From Bryobacterales bacterium (GTDB lineage Bacteria; Acidobacteriota; Terriglobia; Bryobacterales; Bryobacteraceae): 7,963 nucleotides of DNA. The translations under genes were made by a program, and so were the position numbers. Below are positions 1-7,020 of this stretch, piece by piece (within the stretch, counting starts at the first letter, position 1; every line of letters starts with the position of its first letter). Under the pieces are notes generated by a model. The model searched no databases. It was not told the DNA's origin and saw only the letters and a program-made list of their open reading frames with translations. Location: contig PKYZ01000558.1 in the NCBI GenBank assembly GCA_003132865.1, positions 1 through 7,963 of the forward strand, read 5' to 3'.

Positions 1-42
1 CGGGTCCTGGAGGCCCCGCGCAGACCTGGAGGTCTGCCCCAC
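1..42 (-). repeat. Double-hairpin dispersed repeat, copy 1 (REP-like)
   Basis: Two adjacent inverted repeats. The first pairs 1-7 with 12-18 around a TGGA loop and has one mismatch. The second pairs 20-26 (GCAGACC) with 31-37 (GGTCTGC) perfectly around a TGGA loop. The element ends in CCCAC at 38-42. Nearly the same sequence recurs at 3727-3769 and a decayed form at 7486-7538. Read on the minus strand it begins GTGGGGCAGACC and then folds, which resembles REP elements (a short conserved G-rich head followed by a hairpin). The left end may continue outside the window. Confidence 0.8.
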
Positions 43-64
43 TTTGTTTTGCCGTACAATCGAT

Positions 65-72
65 GGAGAGGG
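65..72 (+). promoter_or_regulatory. Ribosome binding site deciding the start of the 55-residue gene
   Basis: GGAGAGGG lies six bases before the ATG at 79. This strong Shine-Dalgarno match favours ATG 79 over the in-frame TTG at 49, which lies next to the repeat and has no such site. Confidence 0.65.
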
Positions 73-78
73 CTTGGT

Positions 79-246
79 ATGCGGTCACTTGCGTGGAAGG
101 CGCGGAATGCGCTTTCGGATGCCGTGCGGTTCCTGACGGGACGGCGGCCCGACTCGCCTGACGATCCGTATGCCGCGGTGCGGGCTCCCATCAAGCGCGG
201 CCCGCCGGACAAGAGTGCGGCGGTGGCGCCGGACGAGCCTGATTGA
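79..246 (+). CDS. Small hypothetical protein (55 aa) upstream of OsmC
   Basis: I do not recognise this 55-residue protein with confidence. The first 25 residues (MRSLAWKARNALSDAVRFLT...) could form a basic amphipathic helix with no clear membrane segment. The rest is rich in Pro, Asp, Arg and Ala and is probably disordered, with a DPYAAVRAPIKRGP stretch and an acidic end (APDEPD). ATG 79 was chosen because GGAGAGGG precedes it at good spacing; the frame also opens from TTG 49. Its TGA (244-246) shares one base with the ATG of the OsmC gene, so the two are probably co-transcribed and translationally coupled. The DPYA...P.KRGP...SAAVA pattern gives me an impression of a small family of short proteins, but I cannot name it. 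The gene is short, so existence rests on the ribosome binding site and the coupling. Confidence 0.6.
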   Translation: MRSLAWKARNALSDAVRFLTGRRPDSPDDPYAAVRAPIKRGPPDKSAAVAPDEPD

Positions 247-719
247 TGACGAAGACGCATCACTACCCAGTTGTCGTCGAATGGACCGGTAACACGGGGA
301 CAGGCACATCCGGTTATCGAAACTACGAGCGGCGTCACGAAATATCCGCCGGAACCCAGAAGCCCCTGATACCGGGTTCCTCCGATCCGGCATTTCGTGG
401 CGATGCAGCGCGTTGGAATCCCGAGGAGTTGCTGGTGGCTTCCTTATCTGCATGCCATAAGCTTTGGTATCTCCATTTGTGCGCGGACGCGGGGATCGTG
501 GTCCTGGCCTACGTTGACCATGCCGAAGGCGAGATGGTGGAGACGGCTGACGGCGCGGGATGTTTTAGGCGTGTGATCTTACGTCCACGGGTCACCGTCA
601 CGGCTGGCTCCGATATGGCAAAGGCACGCGAACTGCATGATGCCGCTCACGCCAAATGCTTCATCGCCAGGTCCGTGAACTTTCCGGTTCAACATGAGCC
701 GGAAATCGGCGTCGCCTAG
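246..719 (+). CDS. OsmC/Ohr-family protein (putative thiol peroxidase)
   Basis: This 157-residue protein matches the OsmC/Ohr family in length and in both cysteine regions. Cys70 lies in SLSACHKLW after the NPEELLVASLSAC helix start, and Cys138 lies in AHAKCFIARSVNFPV. The 68-residue spacing is close to that of the two redox cysteines of OsmC proteins, which reduce organic hydroperoxides through a Cys-Cys cycle in the cytoplasm. Glu60/Glu61 sit at the conserved glutamate position before the first cysteine. No signal peptide is visible. ATG 246 overlaps the stop of the upstream 55-residue gene (TGATG), and no strong ribosome site of its own is seen, so translation is probably coupled; a TTG at 243 is the alternative start. 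It resembles general OsmC-like proteins more than typical Ohr, so the exact substrate is open. The gene is intact, unlike the sensor gene 38 bases or more downstream. Confidence 0.88.
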   Translation: MTKTHHYPVVVEWTGNTGTGTSGYRNYERRHEISAGTQKPLIPGSSDPAFRGDAARWNPEELLVASLSACHKLWYLHLCADAGIVVLAYVDHAEGEMVETADGAGCFRRVILRPRVTVTAGSDMAKARELHDAAHAKCFIARSVNFPVQHEPEIGVA

Positions 720-775
720 GCTCTTGTAACGTCCGGCGCCAAAATCACAATCAATCAGTGAAACTGGCCGATGAG

Positions 776-3612
776 ATGTCCGTGGAGGTGCATCTCGAAA
801 CCCTCAGCTTGCGTGCGCCGTGGATCCGGCTGGTAGCGGCCGCGGTTTTGCTGGCGGCGCCGGGCATGGCGCTGGATCCGCGCCAGGCGATCACCCAGTA
901 CCTGCAAAGCGTTTGGGCGACCGACGCCGGGCTTCCGCAGACTTCTGTTTTTTTCGAATCGCCCAGACCACCGATGGTTACCTGTGGGTGGGCACCGAAC
1001 TGGGGCTGGCGCGCTTCGATGGCGTACGCTTCACGGTTTTCGACCGGCGCCACAACCCGGGACTCGCGGCGAACTATATTCAAAGGCTGCTGGCGAGCCG
1101 GGATGGGAGCCTTTGGATCGGTACGAGCAACGGCCTCACGCACTTTCTGAAAGGCGCCTTCCGCACATACACCACGCGCGACGGCTTGTCCAACGACGGC
1201 GTATCGGCGTTGTGCGAGGGCCGAGACGGCAGCTTGTGGGTTGGAACCGGCCAGGGCTTGAACCGCCTGCGCAACGGGAAGGTGCGGGTGTTCCAGGCCG
1301 CCGACGGCCTGCCCGACGACAGCGTCAAGGCTGTCTTGGAAGACCGGGCGGGCGTGCTATGGGTGGCCACCGAGGGCGGGTTGGCGCGCTTGGACGGCGA
1401 CCGGTTCACCGCCTACACATCACGAGACGGGCTGCCGGGCGGTCCGGTGACGGCGCTGGCGGCAACCCCCGACGGAGCGCTGTGGGCTGGCACATCGCAC
1501 GGGGGGCTGGCGCGCCTGGAAAAAAGGCAGGTTTTCGGGTTGGTCCCAGGGACTCCCCAGCCAGGAAATCCAGTCCGTGCTCAGCGACCGGGACGGCAAT
1601 CTGTGGATCGGATTCGGGGCTGGTGGAGTTGCGGGATGCCCCCTTCGCCTGCTTCGGCAAACCGGAAGGTCTGGCGGCCAACGTGGTGTGGGGCGGCGTG
1701 GAGGACGCGGATGGCAGCGTCTGGATGGGCGCCGACAATGGCGACCTGAACCGGCTGATCGATGGCAAGGTGGAGACTTACAACGCCAGGAACGAGTTCC
1801 CCAAGCTGACGGCTCACGCGTTTCTACGCGGACGGGATGGGAGCGTCTGGGTCGGATTCAGGCACGGCACGCTGGGCCGGATCCGGCGCGGCCGGATTCA
1901 GGTCTATCACGACCCGCACAACCAGAACAACGCGATCCACGCCCTGCTCGAAGACGCACAGGGCAACCTGTGGCTGGGCGCATACGGCTCCGGGGTCGCG
2001 CGTTTCAAAGCCGGGCGGTTTGAACATGTCACCAACTCGGGCCAGGTGACGGCGATCGCCCAGGGGCCGGACGGAGCGCTGTGGATCGGAACGGACGGCG
2101 ATGGCGTGAGCCGGTTACGGAACGGAAAGACCGTGACCTACACGGCGCGGAACGGCCTCGTGAACGATCACGTGGTAGCCGTCTACGCCGACCCGCAGGG
2201 AGCGGTCTGGGTGGGCACCATGTCGGGCGGACTGAACCGTATCCGCGACGGACGGATTACTTCCTGGTCGGCCGATCAGGGACTGTTTGACGATACGGTG
2301 GGCAATATCCTGGAGGACGACTTCGGAAACCTCTGGATAAGCTGCGACCGGGGAGTCTTCCGCGTAAGCAAGCGGGAACTGAACGACTACGCAGCGGGGC
2401 GCGTACGGTCGATTCACGGCCTCGCGTTCGGAACCGGGGATGGGATGCGTTCGCGGGAATGCATCTACGGCAGCACCGGAAGCGCGTGGAAGACCAAAGA
2501 TGGGCGGGTGTGGTTCCGGGACCATAGCGGGCGCGGCGGCGATCGACCCGCGTCACCTGGCGTTGCGCACGCCGGCGCCACCGGTCTGGTTGGAGGGCCT
2601 TATGTTCGACAACCGGCCGGTGCCGGTTTCGAGCGGCGCGCGGCTGGGTCCGGGTGCGGGCCGCCTGGAGATCCAGTTCACGGCGCCGAGCTTCGCGGCG
2701 GCCTCGCGCATCCTGTTCCGCTATCGCCTGGAAGGTTTCGACAAGGAATGGATCGAAGCCGGCGCCCGCCGGACGGCTTACTATACCAACGTGCCGCCGG
2801 GCAGTTACCGCTTTCAAGTGGAAGCCGCGGCGAGCGATGGCGGGTGGAGCGGGAAGGGCGCCGACCTGAAGCTTGAATTGCGGCCGCACTTGTACCAAAC
2901 AGCGTGGTTTCGCGGGTTGTGCGCGGCGTTGCTGGTGGTTTGCGGCGCCGGACTTTACCTGCTGCGGGTGCGCTATCTGCTGTGGCGTAATCGGGAACTG
3001 GAAAGGAAGGTGGCGCAGCGCACCGAGGAACTGGCGAAGACCGCCCGCAGCCTGGCCGCGGAGAAGTCCGAGTTACTGCGGGCGCGGGCGGAACTGGAAA
3101 GGCTGGCCACGCGAGATGGCTTGACAGGGATCTGGAATCGCAGGGCAGCCTTCGATCTGTTGGGCTGCGCGCTGGACTGGTGCCGGCTGTCGGACCAGTC
3201 CGCTGCCGTGATCATGTGCGACCTGGACGGCTTCAAGAGGATCAACGATCGCCACGGCCATCCGGCGGGCGATGGCGTGCTGCGGGAAATCGCGCGGCGG
3301 CTGCAGGCCGGCGTGCGCGGTTCGGATTTTGTGGGACGTTACGGCGGGGAGGAGTTCCTGATTATTCTGCCCGATTGCAATGTAGCCGAGGCCAGGGTGC
3401 GCGCCGAGCAGCTCCGGCGCGAGGTTGAGGACGCGCCGGTGGAGGTGGGCGGAGTGGCCTTCGCGGTGACCTGCAGCTTCGGGGTCAGTTGTTCGGGGAA
3501 TTGCGGCTTCGACGGGGAGGCGCTGGTGCGCGAAGCGGACCAAGCTCTGTACCGGGCCAAACACGCGGGGAAGAATCGCGTGGAGGTTTCCGAAGAGGTG
3601 ACTGCGGCGTAG
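776..3612 (+). pseudogene. Frameshifted two-propeller (Reg_prop) / Y_Y_Y / GGDEF sensor diguanylate cyclase
   Basis: The conceptual protein has a signal peptide (hydrophobic LVAAAVLLAAPGMA, cleavage probably before LDPRQ), then about 13-14 repeats of the LW(V/I)GT...GL.R...G.F..Y pattern (bases ~925-2560), enough for two seven-bladed propellers. A Y_Y_Y domain follows (~2655-2880, AYYTNVPPGSYRFQV), one membrane segment (~2914-2970), a coiled coil (~2985-3105) and a GGDEF domain (~3110-3590). The cyclase has DLDGFKRINDRHGHPAGD, the active-site GGEEF (3343-3357) and an I-site RGSD (3316-3327), so it should make c-di-GMP and be product-inhibited. Four frame changes break it: at T7 948-954, A6 1520-1525, near G4 1616-1619 and CC 2516-2517. 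Removing 2 T, 1 A, 1 G and 1 C restores family-like sequence throughout; at the third site a loss of two bases fits equally well. No in-frame stop is seen in the reconstructed frame. Start is uncertain: ATG 776, GTG 758 and GTG 782 are all possible. It may be a recent pseudogene, a set of sequencing errors, or partly recoded. Confidence 0.82.
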
Positions 3613-3642
3613 GAAGTATGTGTCCCAATTGAGTCAATCCCC

Positions 3643-3665
3643 GTGGGGCAGGACTCCAGTCCTGC
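3643..3665 (+). repeat. Single hairpin repeat, GTGGGG head
   Basis: GTGGG is followed by GCAGGACT (3648-3655), a two-base loop, and AGTCCTGC (3658-3665), a perfect 8-bp stem. It has the same GTGGGGCAG head as the other hairpins but in the opposite orientation (head on the plus strand). It lies 31 bases after the stop of the GGDEF gene. No T-run follows, so a role as intrinsic terminator is not supported, though it could stabilise the 3' end of a transcript. Confidence 0.75.
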
Positions 3666-3726
3666 GGCTGGCGTCCACGCCGGCCTGTTCGTGGGCGAAT
3701 ATCGCCGATTTCCAGTGTGCCAAGAG

Positions 3727-3769
3727 GCGGGTCCTGGAGGACCCGCGCAGACCTGGAGGTCTGCCCCAC
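3727..3769 (-). repeat. Double-hairpin dispersed repeat, copy 2 (REP-like)
   Basis: GCGGGTCC (3727-3734) pairs with GGACCCGC (3739-3746) around TGGA, and GCAGACC (3747-3753) pairs with GGTCTGC (3758-3764) around TGGA, followed by CCCAC. Both stems are perfect, making this the best preserved copy; copy 1 has a mismatch in stem one and copy 3 has decayed in stem two. It lies between the convergent GGDEF and thiamine-enzyme genes, and its right end is only four bases from the stop codon of the latter. Confidence 0.85.
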
Positions 3770-3773
3770 CAAC

Positions 3774-5492
3774 TCACCGCACCCGCCGCGCCAGCGCCCG
3801 CACCACCATCCGCAAACGGTCCGGCCACGGCAGGCGGGCAAAATTCACGCGCACCACGCCGTTAGTGAAGTAAGTCTTGCGCGAATAGTCGATCGCGACT
3901 TCCACCACCACGGGACGCTTCGCTTCCGTTAGCGCGCAGGCTTGCCGCAGGACTGAGTCTATATCCGAATTCTTGGCCAGCATGAGATACTCGACACCGA
4001 CTGCGCGGCAGAATGCCGGTAAGTCATAGTCCGGCAGCTCGCTGCAACTCTTGCGGCCCAGCGCGGTCTGCTGGAATTGGGCGATTTGCGCCAGTTCGCG
4101 ATCGCGCAACAGCAGCACCATCACGGGTAATTGGAGCTGCGCGGCGGCTAGCAATTCCAGGCCGGTCATCAGGAATGCGCCATCGCCTGCAAGGGAGACT
4201 ACGGGCCGGTCCGGGCACGCCAGCGCCGCTCCCAAAGCCGCCGGCACGGCGTAGCCCATGCAGGAGTAATCGATGGGCGCCAGGAAGGAGCGCGGCCGGT
4301 CGAGTCTCAAGCATTCGACGGCCAGGAAAGTACCATTTCCGCTGTCGGTAGTATAAATGGCTGTAGGACCGACTAACTCCTGTACGGCCTTGAGTAACTG
4401 GGGCGGCGTGACCTTCCCGGCATCCGCTGGAGCGTCCCAGCCAGACCAGACTTTCGCATGACCCGTACGGATAGACTCCCTTAGTTCCGGGTCGGCCTTA
4501 TGCGCCGGAAGGTTACTCAGCAGCGCGGCGATGAACGGGGCGGCGGCGGCAACTATGGGTAAGTCGGCGCGATAATTCTTATCCAGCACGGACGGGTCGA
4601 TATCCACGTGGACCAACTTACCGGGTAACTCCAGACCGTAACTACCGGTGCCGACCTCGGAGAAACGGCAGCCTATGGCCAGGGTCAGATCGCAGCCCGC
4701 GGCGATCTTCCGCACGAACGGAGGCGCGGCCGCGCCGAATCCGCACCACAGCCACAGAAGATGACTCTCGGGGAAAATTCCCTTGCCTTCGAAAGTGGTG
4801 GCCACCGGAGCTTCCAGCCGCTCGGCCAGCGCGACGAGATCGGCGCCCGCGCCGGCGGCTCCGAGTCCCAAATACAAAAGTGGCCGGCGGCAGGCGGCCA
4901 GCAGGCCGCGGGCTTGGTCGAGGTCGGCCGCGCGGAAGGTTGGCGGCGTGTCATGCTCCTCCCGATAGGCGTCCAGGTCCACGTCATGGCGGAAGATATA
5001 GTGTTCCGCCGGGACCTCGACGAACACTGGCCCCGCGGGCGCCGCACGCGCGATCCGGCAGGCGCGGCGGATAGTGTCGTACAGATCCGCGCCCTTTTCG
5101 ATCAGGAACTGCGCTTTAGTCACAGGACGAGCGATGGCCAGTTGATCGACGGCATGAAGTTGATACGCCTTGCCGGTATCGCGCCGGATGCCGCAGGCCA
5201 GCACCAGCATGGGGATGCCATCCAAATAGGCCTCGGCGATTCCCGAGAGCGCGTGCGTGAGTCCGGCGCCGGGCACCACGTTGGCAGCGGCCAGCATTCC
5301 CGACGAGCGGGCGACGCCATCGGCCATGAAGGAAGCACTCTGCTCGTCGGTGACCAGGATCGGGCGTACCTTGGTGGAGCGGGCGAGCGAGTCATACAAT
5401 TCGATGTTGTGGGTGCCGGGAATGCCGAAGGTGAAGGGAATGCCTTCGTCTTCCAGAGCGCGCACGACGATGTCTGCGCCGGTCATTTTCAT
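3774..5492 (-). CDS. Thiamine-diphosphate-dependent enzyme, acetolactate-synthase-like
   Basis: The 572-residue protein has the three-domain plan of the acetolactate synthase / benzoylformate decarboxylase superfamily. The N-terminal pyrimidine-binding domain has FGIPGTHNIELYDSL and the catalytic glutamate Glu50 in VTDEQSASFMADG. The C-terminal cofactor domain has GDGAFLMTGLELLAA (Asp437), and 27 residues later Asp464 in LLLRDRELAQ stands where many members have the second Asn of an NN pair; Asp at this metal-ligand position is plausible, since AlsS-type enzymes also carry Asp-containing variants nearby. Such enzymes cleave or join 2-oxoacids and aldehydes; the substrate is unknown and I would not call it biosynthetic IlvB. 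The last ~30 residues are Arg-rich and amphipathic (LPWPDRLRMVVRALARRVR). ATG 5492 was chosen because AGGGAG lies seven bases upstream; longer readings run into the GMC gene. It is the last gene of a three-gene operon, 37 bases after the GMC stop. Five TTA leucine codons in its 3' two thirds are unusual for this GC-rich setting. Confidence 0.88.
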   Translation of the reverse strand: MKMTGADIVVRALEDEGIPFTFGIPGTHNIELYDSLARSTKVRPILVTDEQSASFMADGVARSSGMLAAANVVPGAGLTHALSGIAEAYLDGIPMLVLACGIRRDTGKAYQLHAVDQLAIARPVTKAQFLIEKGADLYDTIRRACRIARAAPAGPVFVEVPAEHYIFRHDVDLDAYREEHDTPPTFRAADLDQARGLLAACRRPLLYLGLGAAGAGADLVALAERLEAPVATTFEGKGIFPESHLLWLWCGFGAAAPPFVRKIAAGCDLTLAIGCRFSEVGTGSYGLELPGKLVHVDIDPSVLDKNYRADLPIVAAAAPFIAALLSNLPAHKADPELRESIRTGHAKVWSGWDAPADAGKVTPPQLLKAVQELVGPTAIYTTDSGNGTFLAVECLRLDRPRSFLAPIDYSCMGYAVPAALGAALACPDRPVVSLAGDGAFLMTGLELLAAAQLQLPVMVLLLRDRELAQIAQFQQTALGRKSCSELPDYDLPAFCRAVGVEYLMLAKNSDIDSVLRQACALTEAKRPVVVEVAIDYSRKTYFTNGVVRVNFARLPWPDRLRMVVRALARRVR

Positions 5493-5495
5493 ATG

Positions 5496-5520
5496 GCCGC
5501 TCCCTGACGGTCGCGGCTCG
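5496..5520 (-). repeat. Short dispersed-type repeat between GMC and thiamine-enzyme genes
   Basis: On the minus strand the element reads CGAGCCGCGACCGTCAGGGA and continues GCGGC. Five-base arms GCCGC (5496-5500) and GCGGC (5513-5517) can pair across a 12-base loop. I recall very similar sequences as frequent intergenic repeats in acidobacterial genomes, often seen translated as EPRPSGSG, but only one copy is in this window, so repetition is not shown here. It fills most of the 37-base gap inside the operon. Confidence 0.55.
5500..5505 (-). promoter_or_regulatory. Ribosome binding site supplied by a repeat
   Basis: On the minus strand AGGGAG lies seven bases before the ATG at 5492 of the thiamine enzyme. 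It is part of the repeat-like element at 5496-5520, so the translation signal of this gene appears to come from the repeat. Confidence 0.6.
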
Positions 5521-5529
5521 GTAGAATCT

Positions 5530-7020
5530 TCATAGGAGCGCGGGGACCTCCTCACGGATGCGCTGGGCCACGCGGTCGGCCAGCGCCATGATGGTGACGT
5601 AGGGATTGATTTCGAGGGAATTGGGGAAGAGGCTGGCGTCCGCTACGAACAGCCAGGGCAAGCCGTGCACGCGGCCGTAGGAATCGGTGACGGAGTTGGT
5701 GGGGCCGCCGCCCATGCCGCAGCCGCCTTGGGGATGCGCGGCGGATACGGGGGTCTTGCCTGGCGTGAATTCCGCAGCGGCAAGGCGCGCGGCGTCGCAG
5801 GATTCGATGGTCGTCTCGCGGGCGACGGGCATGTGGACGCGCACGGCTCCGGCGGCAAACAAGATTTCCGCCGCTGTGAAGGCACCGCACATCAATCCGA
5901 CGACAGCTTTCGGCTGGAAGCGGTAATGCACCACCGGCCGGCCGGCTTTGTCGATGGCGACGCGATTGTACTCATCCGCGTCGTCGCAGGCCAGCACGAG
6001 GATCATCTGCAGGCGCGGGAAGGCCCGCATGAATGCGCTGTGCGGCGCGCCGAAGCCCGCCATGCTCTTGGCCGTGATAAACGGAAAGTACATGCAGGTT
6101 TCCAGTACAAAGGCGTCGCTTTCCGCAAGGTCGAGATAGTAACTCTTGGGATGGCCTACGAAGTTAGTTATGGGATGTGAGTGTTCGCCCACTATGATGA
6201 ACGCGGGATGGCAGGTGAAGCCATAACCCAGCCGCGGCAGGCTCCGCGCCATTGGGGAACGCAGCAGCAGCGCCGGGGTATTCACTGCGCCCGCACAGAG
6301 CACCACGATCTTCGCGTGAATCTGGTAATCGCCGGGCTCCCACGGCGAAGGATCACCCTTTGCCCCCGCGGGCTTGGCGGCGACACGCGCGGCGAGCGTC
6401 TTCTCGCCGACCGTCAGCACCTGGCAGCGCGTGACCACTTCCACGCCGTTCCGCTCGGCGCGCGGCAACTGCACGCGGTCCGTGCCCTGCTTGGCTTGAT
6501 TGGGACAGCCCAGATTGCAGAGGCTCGATCCGCGGCAACCTTTGATGTTCACCGGGAACTGTTGCACGTCGTAGTTCAGCTTGCGGCAGCCTTCGACGAA
6601 TAGCTTATTGTTTTCGTTGATGAGGCCGTCTTCCACGAAGTGCGCGTTGTTTTCGGCCATGAACTTCCGCGCGCGGCAATCCAGGTCGGCGTGCGTGAGG
6701 CGCGGCACATCCCATCGCCGGATGACGCGCTCGGGCGGCAGCATGGAAGTGCCGGTGTAGACCACCGTGGAACCGCCATAGGCGCAACCGAAGGCAATCG
6801 TCATGGCGCCGTCGGCGGTGAGGAAGCCGCCGCCGTCTTCGTAGAGCGCGCCGGCCATCTCGAGTTCGCGGCCGGTGAATTCGTCATCGCGCAGGCGGGG
6901 CCCTTTCTCCAGCACGGCGATGCGCACGCCTTGGCGGCAGAGAGGGGAGAGTTCCTGCGCCACCGTACCGCCGCCCGCGCCGGAACCGACGATCACGATG
7001 TCGTATGTGACCCGTTTCAT
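5530..7020 (-). CDS. GMC-family FAD-dependent oxidoreductase with C-X5-C-X3-C motif
   Basis: The 496-residue flavoprotein starts with an FAD-binding Rossmann motif (DIVIVGSGAGGGTVAQEL, residues 7-24) ending at Glu38 (VLEKG). A GMC-like GGSTVVYTG stretch is at 82-90. The C-terminal region has His429 in HPQGGCGMG and Asn472 in LEINPYVTI, spaced much like the His447/Asn485 pair of cholesterol oxidase. Cys162, Cys168 and Cys172 (GCRGSSLCNLGCPNQAKQ) form C-X5-C-X3-C, which as I recall is the spacing of the 3Fe-4S ligands in FAD-glucose and fructose dehydrogenase catalytic subunits. This suggests a dehydrogenase passing electrons to an acceptor rather than a simple oxidase. No signal peptide is present. 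ATG 7020 has GGGAGG seven bases upstream (7028-7033) and overlaps the stop of the small-subunit gene by four bases (ATGA), so the two are coupled. The reading frame is intact. The substrate (alcohol, sugar or sterol) is unknown. Confidence 0.9.
   Translation of the reverse strand: MKRVTYDIVIVGSGAGGGTVAQELSPLCRQGVRIAVLEKGPRLRDDEFTGRELEMAGALYEDGGGFLTADGAMTIAFGCAYGGSTVVYTGTSMLPPERVIRRWDVPRLTHADLDCRARKFMAENNAHFVEDGLINENNKLFVEGCRKLNYDVQQFPVNIKGCRGSSLCNLGCPNQAKQGTDRVQLPRAERNGVEVVTRCQVLTVGEKTLAARVAAKPAGAKGDPSPWEPGDYQIHAKIVVLCAGAVNTPALLLRSPMARSLPRLGYGFTCHPAFIIVGEHSHPITNFVGHPKSYYLDLAESDAFVLETCMYFPFITAKSMAGFGAPHSAFMRAFPRLQMILVLACDDADEYNRVAIDKAGRPVVHYRFQPKAVVGLMCGAFTAAEILFAAGAVRVHMPVARETTIESCDAARLAAAEFTPGKTPVSAAHPQGGCGMGGGPTNSVTDSYGRVHGLPWLFVADASLFPNSLEINPYVTIMALADRVAQRIREEVPALL

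Noticed and set aside
49..78. TTG 49 as start of the first gene
   Set aside because: No ribosome site before it, and ATG 79 has GGAGAGGG at ideal spacing.
85..453. 122-codon open frame on the minus strand
   Set aside because: Antisense to the 55-residue gene and OsmC gene, Arg-rich low-complexity translation typical of a shadow frame.
2440..3612. Separate intact GGDEF gene starting within the propeller gene
   Set aside because: The first part of that frame is out-of-frame propeller sequence, and no good ribosome site and start were found before the Y_Y_Y domain; it is better explained as the 3' part of the broken gene.
3643..3665. Intrinsic terminator after the GGDEF gene
   Set aside because: The stem is good but no run of T follows on either strand, and the same head sequence occurs in other settings, so it is listed as a repeat.
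4761..5507. 248-codon open frame on the plus strand
   Set aside because: It lies antisense to the thiamine-enzyme gene, whose motifs are clear, and its translation has no recognisable domain; high GC leads to long antisense frames.
5493..5555. N-terminal extension of the thiamine enzyme (up to 5555)
   Set aside because: It would read through the repeat and into the GMC gene, and gives a non-family peptide; ATG 5492 aligns with the family N-terminus.
5665..6180. 171-codon open frame on the plus strand
   Set aside because: Antisense to the GMC gene, which carries all expected motifs.
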